DNA of 9,799 nt from Flavobacteriales bacterium UBA4474 (GCA_002389295.1 DGOE01000075.1:1-9799); one strand, 5' to 3'. Positions 1 to 7,349 are shown, numbered from the stretch's first letter. The notes: generated by a model not told the origin, from the letters alone. Program-made: numbers and translations.

Positions 1-2399
1 CCACCGCCAAAACTCAATTGCTCAATCACCCCGAAGGCATCATTCAACTGCACATCCCAAGGCCCATCTGCTGCGGGTTCCGCGATATTGAGCGTGATCT
101 CGCCATCGGTAATCAGGCACGTCGGATCGGCAAAGTCCGTTGTGAACTCAAATCCAGGAAGGACCAACACCGTATCTGTGGTGGCGCAGTTCTCCAATCC
201 AATGGGCTCGACAAAGGCGATGTACTCCGTCGGCGTGCCATCAAATGTGTTGACCGTAGGCTGGGCACTGTTGGGGTTGGTGAGGTTGTCTGCCGGCTCC
301 CAATTCCAAATGAAGCCACAGGCGTCCTGTCCGCAGCCCACACACCAGCTCACCTCCTCATAGAACGTACTCGCAGCGCAACTCACGCTGCCGTCAGAAG
401 TAAAGAGCACCGTCAAACAGCCATCGGGATTGGTCGCCGTCACCGACGTCTCAGGGTAATCGCCCGTCAAATCGGCCAATTGCGGCGCCGATGTATCGTC
501 ACCGTCAAACACCTGAATGTGGTCAAAGAAATTCTCGATCTGCCCATCGTAGAACAGGATGTTCATGGACGTGCCGTCGCCGGGGTTGTCAGGGCAATAA
601 GTCCACGTGGTGTTCTCATTGTTGTCATAACAATACGTGGTGGTGCCCTGACTGCCCGCGCAAGGAGAGGGTCCGCCGCCAATAAAGGCCCCTTGCAACT
701 GCACAGGATCCCCGCAGAAAATCTGGTCTGCACCGGCCGAGATGCTGTTCTCAGGCCCTTCCACCACTTCAATCGACAGCGTGGTATCGAAGGTGCAGCT
801 GAAGCTGTTGGTCACCGTGAATGTGTAATCGTAGTTGCCGGGCGTGTCAAGAACGATGTCACAGAAGTTGGCATCGAAATCCTGGTCGACGATGCCCGGC
901 CCCGTCCAGAATGAACTGTCAGCGTTCAATCCGATGGTGGGCGTAAAGGTGGTCACACCGGGAATCAGTGCCGGGTTGAGGTTCAGGCCCCACTCAAAAA
1001 TGTAGCCATTGTCAATCGCCAGGTTGTCTACGATGGAGAAGGTCCAGGTTCCATTCAGTGGACACCCAACAAAGTCGCACAGGTCCCCTTCAGGTGTGTA
1101 AATCCCCGGATTGGCTACGTTGTTGCTTTCGTTGTTGCCGGCGTTGTCGACATAGGTCTGGTTGGTCCAGTTGCTGTTGTCGTTGATGTTGGTGGCAATG
1201 TCAGGATTGGGAGACCATCCGTATTCGTAACCCGTTCCCGGGATGTTTGAACCGTCATCCACCGCTTCTCCGAGGAAGCAACCTCCCCCCCCGTTCGGGT
1301 AGCTCATCAAAGGCACCGTGGTCCCATCGGGACAGGTAATGGTGAGGTCCAGGTCCCCCATGTAGCTGTGCTCCATGTCGACCGTGACCGACAGAAGGTC
1401 ATCGCAGTCATCGAGCGTGGCGCCGTCTTCAAAGAAGTCAAAATTCAATTCACTGGAGTAGCTGAAACCGGCGCCGTCCGCCAGGTAGGTTTCACCGGCC
1501 ACCACCTGGGGAGGCAGCGCCGTCCACGTGATGGACTGCACAGGATTGCCATCGACAAACGCAGGGGAGCCTGCACACACAGGCGTGCTTTGGAAGCTGT
1601 TAAACAGCGGAATGGTACTGACCAAGACTTGCAGTGGCTGCAGGTTCAAGGACACACATCCGTTGTTGTCGATAACCGCCAAATTGACGATGTATTCTCC
1701 AGGCTCAGTAAAGCTGTGGGTGACGTTGCCCGGGGTGTACAGCGTATCGATTTGCCCATCATCAAAATTCCACACCCAAGCCTCCAAGTTGAATCCCGGC
1801 TCCGCTGAAGAGCCCGCATCGCCAAAGGTGATCTCCTCATTCAGACATACGCCGATGGACAGCGAATCCGGGTTGGGAAGCGGTGGATCCACAATCGAAC
1901 TGGCCGAAAAAGGGGTCGCACAAGGGGTGGTACAGGAAATATTGGCCTCCCAGCCCGGTGAAGCCGTGTTGCCCGGCCCGTTGTCCTGAAAGACAAAAGT
2001 GAGGCACCCCGTGGGGTTGTTGACCGTAGCCGTTACAGGCAGTCCTTGCAGCGCATTGCCCGTGTAATTGCCCATGGATGGCGACCCCGCATCGGGCCCG
2101 TCAAAGATGAACAGGTAATCACTGTTGTTGCCGTTGGGGTTGGTCTGCAATCCAAAAGCGAGAAAATCCACCGACACCGCATCGCCGGGATTGTCCGGAC
2201 ACAAGGTGTAGGTGAAGTTCTCGTCGGGGTATGGGTTTCCCACACCCGCATCGGTGTTGCCCGCATCAACGAAAATACCGGTGCAGGTATTTTCCGTCCC
2301 ATCGGACATGATAAAGAACTGGGCCTGTGCCACCCAGCTTGACGAAAGCAGGGCGATAGACGCCAACAGCTGTCGAAAATAGAATCGGTCCTTGATCAT
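1..2399 (-). CDS. Giant secreted multidomain surface protein (CUB / PKD / P-domain / SprB-like), 3' end outside window
   Basis: I translated this frame by hand: it is open for 799 codons from ATG 2399 to the window edge with no stop, so the C-terminus is missing. Residues 1-26 form a signal peptide ending in AQA before Q27. Modules in order: CUB-like at about 36-156 (CPDNPGD at 67-73, SPGWEANISC at 147-156); PKD-like at about 160-262 (WNFDDG at 210-215); a proprotein-convertase P-like domain at about 313-475 (SYMGDLDLTITCPDG near 345-359, NGTWTFSIVDN near 449-459); a linker; a second CUB-like module at about 588-689 that repeats CPDNPGD at 602-608; an Ig/PKD-like stretch at about 690-745; and from about 751 a SprB-like repeat. 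Such Bacteroidota proteins are normally exported and shown on the cell surface, usually by the type IX system; the sorting domain expected for that route lies outside the window. No protease or other catalytic domain is visible. The role is probably adhesion or surface structure. It lies 109 bp after the PKD/CHU_C membrane gene and may share its transcript. Confidence 0.88.
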   Translation of the reverse strand, partial: MIKDRFYFRQLLASIALLSSSWVAQAQFFIMSDGTENTCTGIFVDAGNTDAGVGNPYPDENFTYTLCPDNPGDAVSVDFLAFGLQTNPNGNNSDYLFIFDGPDAGSPSMGNYTGNALQGLPVTATVNNPTGCLTFVFQDNGPGNTASPGWEANISCTTPCATPFSASSIVDPPLPNPDSLSIGVCLNEEITFGDAGSSAEPGFNLEAWVWNFDDGQIDTLYTPGNVTHSFTEPGEYIVNLAVIDNNGCVSLNLQPLQVLVSTIPLFNSFQSTPVCAGSPAFVDGNPVQSITWTALPPQVVAGETYLADGAGFSYSSELNFDFFEDGATLDDCDDLLSVTVDMEHSYMGDLDLTITCPDGTTVPLMSYPNGGGGCFLGEAVDDGSNIPGTGYEYGWSPNPDIATNINDNSNWTNQTYVDNAGNNESNNVANPGIYTPEGDLCDFVGCPLNGTWTFSIVDNLAIDNGYIFEWGLNLNPALIPGVTTFTPTIGLNADSSFWTGPGIVDQDFDANFCDIVLDTPGNYDYTFTVTNSFSCTFDTTLSIEVVEGPENSISAGADQIFCGDPVQLQGAFIGGGPSPCAGSQGTTTYCYDNNENTTWTYCPDNPGDGTSMNILFYDGQIENFFDHIQVFDGDDTSAPQLADLTGDYPETSVTATNPDGCLTVLFTSDGSVSCAASTFYEEVSWCVGCGQDACGFIWNWEPADNLTNPNSAQPTVNTFDGTPTEYIAFVEPIGLENCATTDTVLVLPGFEFTTDFADPTCLITDGEITLNIAEPAADGPWDVQLNDAFGVIEQLSFGG
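1285..1292. repeat. C8 homopolymer inside the surface-protein gene
   Basis: Eight consecutive C on the plus strand (G8 in the coding sense) fall in the Gly-rich part of the P-like domain, around residues 370-375. The reading frame is intact here. Tracts of this length can slip in replication, but nothing else suggests phase variation. Confidence 0.9.
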
Positions 2400-2508
2400 G
2401 GTAGAAGCTCCAAAGGTGGAACCGAAGTCGCTAAGGAAGTGTTGCATCCGCATCAAATGTTCCACGGTGGATTGTGGCCAATGACAGGCCAGCATTCATG
2501 CAGTGCCC

Positions 2509-3804
2509 TCATTCAACAATCACCGCATCGGAAAAGTAAGCCGGACCATCCTTGCCCTGGACAACCACTGACCACTTAAAAGTTTGGCCTGGCGCAGCCT
2601 TTCCTCCCCCTGGAAGGGTGCCGTCCCAAGCCTTGGGCACGGTCGTTTCAAATACAATGTTGCCCGCCTGGTTCTCCACCCTGAACACGTAAGGCAACTC
2701 CAGCTGCATCAAGCCCCGCGGGATAAACCGGTCATAAATACCGTCTCCATTCGGACTGAAGCGGCCAGACCCCCCTATGCCAAAGCGGTTGCCCACTTCA
2801 ATCGCATGGGACATCACAGATTGACAGCCGTGTGGCGAACTGGCCACGAGCTGCACAACATGCTCTCCTACCCGGTCCAAACTGAACGCGGCAGATTCTC
2901 CAGCCACGGTTGATTCACCATCGACAATCCAGGTGGCCGAAGTGGCATCCCGGCTCCTGTTTCGCATCCGTACCACGGGGCGCTCAGCTGCAATGGTCGG
3001 CACGTCCCAGGTGAAGTCGGCTTGGGGGTTGGGGTGGATGGTGACCAAATTCTCAATGGTCCTGGTCCGGATCAAACCGTCGCTGATTCGGGTGATGCTC
3101 AGCGTAATGTCGTAGGTGCCCGGCGCGTTGAACACGTGCTGAGGGCCCGTCTCACTGCTGAATTGGCCATCTCCAAAATTCCAGAGCACGCGCACGTCAT
3201 TCATGGGATTGGCCATGCGGAATCCAATTTCGGTTCCCACGCATGCAGCATCGATTTCAGCTCCAAATGCCGCCGCTTTCTCAGCGGGCAATTCAGCCCA
3301 ATCCTCAGGAACATCGACGGCGTCGACTTCGACCGGCGCTTGCTTCTCCTCCAATATTTCCGGCGCTGTCGTTGCTACATCGTCAGCACTGTGGTTCGCC
3401 TCAATGGACGGGGCTTCCGCTTCGGCGTCCCCAAGGTCTGCACTTTCATTGTCCTCGTCCTCGGCGTCAACCAACCCCTCGAACCAACCGGTTTCAGGTG
3501 AATCCTCCACAGCATTTGAAGACAATTCCTGCCCTACCGGATCGTTTTCGACCGGTGCCTCGGCATCAGGCTGTGAAAACCAAAGTGCTCCACCAATCAA
3601 AGCTGCACCTGCCGCCGGTCCAATGACCCAACGCCAAGAAGCCGCTGCTGCGCCACCTGCCGCACCGCCCGCCATCGCCGACTGCATCGTCAACCACCCG
3701 GGCGCCGCAAGGCCGGGCGCCTTTTCCAAAGCCGAACGCATGCCCTGCTCAAAACTGCCCCCGGCAGCCCCCCGCTTCTTGTCCTCTTTTGACTCTTCGC
3801 TCAC
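2509..3804 (-). CDS. Membrane-anchored PKD / CHU_C protein, candidate anti-sigma partner
   Basis: 431 aa. Residues 1-56 are hydrophilic then Gly/Ala-rich and predicted cytoplasmic. They include F18-E-Q-G-M-R-S-A-L-E-K followed by P-x-W at 35-37, which loosely resembles the short N-terminal motif of Bacteroidota transmembrane anti-sigma-like proteins. One membrane helix spans about 57-77. A long acidic, Pro/Ala/Glu-rich linker (78-172) leads to a PKD domain (186-256, with WNFGDG at 208-213), a second degenerate PKD-like domain (262-336), and a CHU_C-type domain (about 345-431, with FSPNGDG at 349-355). No cleavable signal peptide is visible, so the globular part should face the periplasm from an inner-membrane anchor. 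Its ATG overlaps the end of the sigma gene by four bases (ATGA), which implies translational coupling and, by analogy with ECF/anti-sigma pairs, a regulatory partnership. Domain calls are firm; the anti-sigma role is inferred. Confidence 0.88.
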   Translation of the reverse strand: MSEESKEDKKRGAAGGSFEQGMRSALEKAPGLAAPGWLTMQSAMAGGAAGGAAAASWRWVIGPAAGAALIGGALWFSQPDAEAPVENDPVGQELSSNAVEDSPETGWFEGLVDAEDEDNESADLGDAEAEAPSIEANHSADDVATTAPEILEEKQAPVEVDAVDVPEDWAELPAEKAAAFGAEIDAACVGTEIGFRMANPMNDVRVLWNFGDGQFSSETGPQHVFNAPGTYDITLSITRISDGLIRTRTIENLVTIHPNPQADFTWDVPTIAAERPVVRMRNRSRDATSATWIVDGESTVAGESAAFSLDRVGEHVVQLVASSPHGCQSVMSHAIEVGNRFGIGGSGRFSPNGDGIYDRFIPRGLMQLELPYVFRVENQAGNIVFETTVPKAWDGTLPGGGKAAPGQTFKWSVVVQGKDGPAYFSDAVIVE

Positions 3805-4394
3805 TTTTCCCTCAGTTTCTGCCTCAGAAAATCACGCAAGTTTCTGCGTGCCTTGGCATAATTTGATTTGGACGTCCCCTCAGAAATGCCCAGTTGCATG
3901 GCAATGTCCCGGTGTCCGTACCCCTCAATCGCGTACAGGTTGAAAACCGCCCTGTACATCGGCGTCAAACGCTCCATGGCCTCCAGGATGTCCCGCTGTC
4001 CAAGGCCTGCCCACTCCGGCTCATTCTCCTCTTCCACGCGCTCGGACAAAACATCCAACATCGCCTCATTCTCTCCCACAAACTGCAGTTGGCGAGAGGC
4101 CCGCAGTGAATCAATGGCCATGTTGACCATGATGCGGCGAACCCAACCTTCAAATGACCCCTTGAATGTGTACCCGCCAATGTTGCCGAATACCTTCAGG
4201 AAACCATCCTGCAGCACGTCCAATGCCTCCTGTTCTCCGGGGATGTATCGGCGAATGGCCAACAACATCTTCCCCGCATAACGCTCGTAGATCTGGCGCT
4301 GACCCTCGGATTCACCGGCTTGGGCAGCAATCACCCATGACCGAATGACTTCGGAGTCCAAAGGAGTGGACGGAGAGATGACGAAACGTTCCAC
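3801..4394 (-). CDS. ECF-family RNA polymerase sigma factor (GTG start)
   Basis: 197 aa, the usual size for an ECF sigma-70. Region 2 spans about 26-97, with DVLQDGFLKVFGNIGGY at 59-75 and the basic FEGWVRRIMVNMAID at 81-95. An acidic linker at about 107-130 is followed by region 4 at about 134-190, with LTPMYRAVFNLYAIEGYGH at 143-161 and the helix-turn-helix HRDIAMQLGISEGTSKSNY. It directs core RNA polymerase to a dedicated promoter set. The start is GTG: an in-frame TAG lies five codons upstream (4407-4409) and the next in-frame ATG is codon 43, which would remove much of region 2. Its stop overlaps the start of the PKD/CHU_C membrane gene by four bases, so the pair is almost certainly one operon. 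mnmA lies divergently across a 112-bp gap. No long C-terminal sensor extension is present, so control probably comes from a partner protein. Confidence 0.93.
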   Translation of the reverse strand: MERFVISPSTPLDSEVIRSWVIAAQAGESEGQRQIYERYAGKMLLAIRRYIPGEQEALDVLQDGFLKVFGNIGGYTFKGSFEGWVRRIMVNMAIDSLRASRQLQFVGENEAMLDVLSERVEEENEPEWAGLGQRDILEAMERLTPMYRAVFNLYAIEGYGHRDIAMQLGISEGTSKSNYAKARRNLRDFLRQKLREK

Positions 4395-4424
4395 AATTGG
4401 TTGCCCCTAAGCGGTGTTCATTCA

Positions 4425-4454
4425 CAAATTGAATGCACACAGGGCAGCGCTCAA
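4425..4454 (-). promoter_or_regulatory. Putative Bacteroidota-type promoter of the sigma operon
   Basis: Read on the minus strand, TTG (4454-4452), a 19-base spacer, then TCAATTTG (4432-4425) matches the Bacteroidota housekeeping pattern TTG-N17-23-TAnnTTTG at seven of eight positions of the downstream box. Transcription would begin near 4418, giving a leader of roughly 24 bases before the GTG start. This is a pattern match only. Confidence 0.45.
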
Positions 4455-4506
4455 TATCGAAAGACACAGCCAACCATCCCACAACAGGGCGTTGTAATTT
4501 CACACC

Positions 4507-5652
4507 ATGCGCGTAGTGGTCGGACTTTCAGGTGGTGTGGACAGCAGCGTGGCCGCACTGAAGCTCCAGCAAGAAGGGCACGAGGTCATCGGCATCTTCA
4601 TGCGCAATTGGGTGGACGACTCAGTGACACTGGACAATGCCTGTCCATGGGTAGACGATGCCAATGACGCCTTGCTTGTGGCGCAGCACTTGGGCATTCC
4701 TTTTCAGGTCATCGACCTGTCCGATGCGTACCGCGAGCGCATCGTAGACCACATGTTTGAGGAATATGCTGCAGGGCGCACGCCCAACCCGGATGTCTTG
4801 TGCAACAGGGAAATCAAATTCGACCTCTTCCGCGATGCCGCCCACCAGCTCGGTGCCGATGCTGTGGCCACAGGCCATTACTGCCGCCGAAACACCTTGG
4901 ATGACGGGACGCACCAACTGCTCGCCGGTATAGATGGCAACAAGGACCAGAGCTATTTCCTGTGCCAAGTCACGCAGGACCAATTGTCAGACGCCTTGTT
5001 CCCCATTGGGGAGCTCGAAAAACCGGAAGTTCGGCGCATGGCCGAAGCCGCCGGACTGCCCACCGCCCACAAAAAAGACAGCCAAGGATTGTGTTTCGTG
5101 GGCAAAGTCAAATTGCCCGATTTCTTGCAACAGCAGCTCAAGGTCCAACACGGCCCCATCGTAGAGTTTCCCGCAGAGGCCGTCATTGCCGGTCCGCAGC
5201 CTTGGGATGCCCACACATTGGATATGGGCCAAGGCAGGGAGGTCGGGATCCATCCTGGCGCCCACTTCTTTACCATTGGACAGCGCCGCGGACTCAACGT
5301 GGGTGGGCATGTGGAACCGCTGTTCGTCATCGGAAAGGACATGGAGACCAATGCGCTGTTTGTCGGGGAATCCGACCGCCATCCTGGGCTCATGCGCAAA
5401 GGGCTCTTCATGACCGACAAAGACACCCACTGGATCCGTCCGGACCTGATCCCAGCTGTGGGCGACGCCATGCGGGTGCGCTCCCGGTTCCGTTACCGGC
5501 AGCCTTTACAAGATGCGGTCTTGACAAGGGAAGAGCACGGTTACCACTTGGTGTACGACGTGGCCCAATCAGGCATTGCCCCCGGCCAGTTTGCGGCATG
5601 GCACGACGCGGAAAGTGGCCAGGAAGTGCTGGGCAGCGGGGTCATCTACTGA
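4507..5652 (+). CDS. mnmA: tRNA-specific 2-thiouridylase MnmA
   Basis: 381 aa, full length for the family. MnmA adenylates U34 of the tRNAs for Lys, Glu and Gln and inserts sulfur received through a persulfide relay, forming the s2U34 part of the mnm5s2U wobble base in the cytoplasm. Visible features: the N-terminal PP-loop ATP site GLSGGVDSSVA at 6-16; NPDVLCNREIKFD at 94-106, carrying catalytic Cys99; TGHYCRR at 122-128; KDQSYFLCQV at 146-155; and DSQGLCFVGK at 191-200, carrying the second catalytic Cys196. The C-terminal part has the family's barrel-type sequence (FFTIGQRRGLNVGG). Both active-site cysteines and the PP-loop are intact. The ATG at 4507 begins directly at the conserved beta strand before the PP-loop. 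It is divergent from the sigma factor and convergent with the glycosyltransferase, so it is probably transcribed alone. Confidence 0.98.
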   Translation: MRVVVGLSGGVDSSVAALKLQQEGHEVIGIFMRNWVDDSVTLDNACPWVDDANDALLVAQHLGIPFQVIDLSDAYRERIVDHMFEEYAAGRTPNPDVLCNREIKFDLFRDAAHQLGADAVATGHYCRRNTLDDGTHQLLAGIDGNKDQSYFLCQVTQDQLSDALFPIGELEKPEVRRMAEAAGLPTAHKKDSQGLCFVGKVKLPDFLQQQLKVQHGPIVEFPAEAVIAGPQPWDAHTLDMGQGREVGIHPGAHFFTIGQRRGLNVGGHVEPLFVIGKDMETNALFVGESDRHPGLMRKGLFMTDKDTHWIRPDLIPAVGDAMRVRSRFRYRQPLQDAVLTREEHGYHLVYDVAQSGIAPGQFAAWHDAESGQEVLGSGVIY

Positions 5653-5669
5653 CGCCCGCTTTTACCTCA

Positions 5670-6653
5670 TCAAATGCGGTCCTTGAGCAGGTAGATGTTG
5701 CGGTTCGGCGCATTCCGCGTGACCAATTCGGCCAGGAAACCCGCCAGAAACAGCTGCAGGCCCATCAACATGAAGACCAAAGCGATATAGAATGCGCTGA
5801 TGTCGGCAATGTTTCGGGCTTCAACGCCCTGGGTGATGGCCCAGACTTTGTAGCCCCCGATGCCGGCAAACAAACCGAAGCCTCCGAGGAACATCAGGCT
5901 GCCCAGCACACCAAACAAGTGCATGGGCTTGTGGCCGAATCGGCCAATGAACGAGATGGTCAGCAGGTCCAGAAAACCATTGACAAAGCGTTCCAATCCA
6001 AATTTGGTCGTGCCGTATTTCCTGGCTTGGTGCTGCACCACCTGCTCGCCAATGTTGGAAAACCCCGCCTGCTTGGCGAGCACAGGAATGTAACGGTGCA
6101 TCTCACCGTTGACCTCAACGGCCTGGACCACCTCCCGACGGTAAGCCTTGAGTCCGCAGTTGAAATCGTGCAAGTGAATCCCGCTCACCCGCCGGGTCGC
6201 CCAGTTGTACAACTTGGTCGGAACCGTTTTGGTGATGGGGTCGTGACGCTTCTTTTTCCAACCGCTGATCAGGTCAAACCCGTCTTCTACAATGCGCCGC
6301 TCCAACTCAGGCACCTCCTCGGGACTGTCCTGCAAATCCGCATCCATGGTGATCACCACCTTGCCCCTTACCACGCGGAATCCCGAATGCAATGCCGCAC
6401 TCTTTCCCTGGTTCCGCGCAAAGCTCAACCCCACAACACGCTCACCATAGGTCTGCTTGAGGTCCTGTACCACCTTCCACGAACCGTCCGATGAACCGTC
6501 GTCCACAAACACCACCTCGTAGGAGCGTCCATCGAGAACCCTGGCAATCCAAGACATCAATTCAGGCAGGCTCTCCTCTTCATTGAACAGGGGCACCACG
6601 ATGCTCAAGTCGCGTTCGGGTCGGATGGGGGATGTCAATTGGTCAGTCTCCAT
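5670..6653 (-). CDS. Family 2 glycosyltransferase, polyprenyl-phosphate (DPM1/GtrB/ArnC-like) type, with two C-terminal membrane helices
   Basis: 327 aa. An N-terminal GT-A domain runs from about 16 to 240: LSIVVPLFNEEESLPEL at 16-32, the nucleotide-binding VDDGSSDGS at 50-58, ARNQGKSAALHSGF at 79-92, metal-binding DADLQD at 104-109, FNCGLKAYRR at 164-173 and QARKYGTTKFG at 209-219. Two membrane helices follow at about 244-268 and 286-310. This layout fits enzymes that move a sugar from a nucleotide donor onto a polyprenyl phosphate at the cytoplasmic membrane face, feeding envelope glycan or glycoprotein synthesis. Sugar and lipid acceptor cannot be told from the sequence. The gene follows the DUF4199-like gene by 41 bp on the same strand, a pairing I recall from other Bacteroidota, and it converges with mnmA 17 bp away with no clear terminator between. 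Confidence 0.93.
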   Translation of the reverse strand: METDQLTSPIRPERDLSIVVPLFNEEESLPELMSWIARVLDGRSYEVVFVDDGSSDGSWKVVQDLKQTYGERVVGLSFARNQGKSAALHSGFRVVRGKVVITMDADLQDSPEEVPELERRIVEDGFDLISGWKKKRHDPITKTVPTKLYNWATRRVSGIHLHDFNCGLKAYRREVVQAVEVNGEMHRYIPVLAKQAGFSNIGEQVVQHQARKYGTTKFGLERFVNGFLDLLTISFIGRFGHKPMHLFGVLGSLMFLGGFGLFAGIGGYKVWAITQGVEARNIADISAFYIALVFMLMGLQLFLAGFLAELVTRNAPNRNIYLLKDRI

Positions 6654-6694
6654 GGCCTGATGGGGCTACCAGAAGTGGTGGCCGCAAGTTAAGC

Positions 6695-7249
6695 TCAGCC
6701 TTTCATGCCTTTCAACGAATCGGGATTGCGTTTTAAGATGGCGGCAACAACAAGTGCCACGATGGAGATCCACAACATCCCGAAGACGACGTCGAAAAAC
6801 TGACCGGGAACAGAAATAAAAAACCGGGAGGACTGCTCCATCATCGCCTCGGCTTCTTCGGGAATGCTCATACCAATGAGGGCAAACACCTTGACCGACT
6901 CATTGACCAGCAAGTCCACATAAGGCTCCGTCAAATCCGGCCGCATCACATGGAAAATCAGCAAGTGGAAGGCCGTGTAGCCCAGCCGCGCCAAAAAACC
7001 GGCAAACACCGACAGCCCGAATGCCCTTCCAAAAGCCAAGGTCTTCTCCTCTCGCCGGACGGTCAGCAAGACCATCACCATCACCATCACCACCACAGTA
7101 AAAATGGCGGTTCCTGTCCATTCTCCGAGGATCGCTTCAAATTGAATCAAATAAGCCAAGAGGTAACCCATCAAAATCAACGCCGCGCCGGCAGCGCCAT
7201 GAGCGTAGACATAGTGTGGGATGGCCTTTCTTTCAGCAAGTTCCTCCAT
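6695..7249 (-). CDS. DUF4199-like four-helix inner-membrane protein
   Basis: 184 aa from the ATG at 7249. Four hydrophobic helices lie at about 14-34, 46-64, 77-101 and 150-172, with a hydrophilic loop at about 102-148 and a basic tail (LKRNPDSLKGMKG). Size, helix layout and position just upstream of a GT2 gene fit the DUF4199 family of Bacteroidota membrane proteins, whose function is unknown. The frame stays open upstream to an ATG at 7366, but I reject that start: it would lie inside the SRP RNA gene on the other strand and would cross that gene's promoter, and the added residues are not hydrophobic or family-like. The helix at 46-64 contains an alternating Val/Met run encoded by a short DNA repeat. 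It probably forms an operon with the glycosyltransferase and may help its membrane function (inference). Confidence 0.8.
   Translation of the reverse strand: MEELAERKAIPHYVYAHGAAGAALILMGYLLAYLIQFEAILGEWTGTAIFTVVVMVMVMVLLTVRREEKTLAFGRAFGLSVFAGFLARLGYTAFHLLIFHVMRPDLTEPYVDLLVNESVKVFALIGMSIPEEAEAMMEQSSRFFISVPGQFFDVVFGMLWISIVALVVAAILKRNPDSLKGMKG
7072..7096. repeat. Short CCATCA tandem repeat inside the DUF4199-like gene
   Basis: Three perfect CCATCA units (7072-7089) are followed by CCACCAC. On the coding minus strand this gives an alternating Val-Met run in the second membrane helix. Loss or gain of a six-base unit would keep the frame and only change helix length by two residues. Confidence 0.85.
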
Positions 7250-7335
7250 GACGGGTGCATTCAGATGGATTAAAAGACGGATGCCGCGGGTGCCAATATC
7301 GACACCAAGCGCATACAAGGGCGCTTCCTCTGGCC

Positions 7336-7343
7336 TACCTTTG
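7336..7343 (+). promoter_or_regulatory. Bacteroidota -7 box (TACCTTTG) of the SRP RNA gene
   Basis: TACCTTTG is an exact match to TAnnTTTG and ends seven bases before position 7350, where the closing stem of the SRP RNA begins. That is the spacing expected for the transcription start. No clear TTG element is present 17-23 bases upstream, so the -33 part is weak or unusual. Confidence 0.65.
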
Positions 7344-7349
7344 TCCACG

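Noticed and set aside
18..914. A 298-codon plus-strand frame at the left end
   Set aside because: It lies antisense to the continuous surface-protein frame with CUB, P-domain and SprB-like motifs. The product is Arg-rich and shows no domain.
2475..2491. Small inverted repeat TGGCC-N7-GGCCA between the membrane-protein gene and the giant gene
   Set aside because: The stem is only five base pairs and no T run follows on either strand, so it is not a convincing terminator or operator.
3203..3943. Ser/Ala/Pro-rich 246-codon plus-strand frame opposite the PKD/CHU_C protein and sigma factor
   Set aside because: It is antisense to PKD, CHU_C and sigma-factor motifs; low-complexity composition explains the open frame.
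5653..5669. Shared bidirectional terminator between mnmA and the glycosyltransferase
   Set aside because: The 17-bp gap has no inverted repeat with flanking T runs.
4962..6494. A 510-codon plus-strand frame running across the end of mnmA and the glycosyltransferase
   Set aside because: It crosses two well-supported genes on different strands, and its translation is a frame-shifted reading of MnmA followed by an antisense reading of the GT2 gene.
6950..7273. Plus-strand frame with eight consecutive His, resembling a metal-binding protein or affinity tag
   Set aside because: The His run is the antisense reading of the CCATCA repeat that codes for a Val/Met membrane helix in the DUF4199-like protein. 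There is no other support for a gene or for vector sequence.
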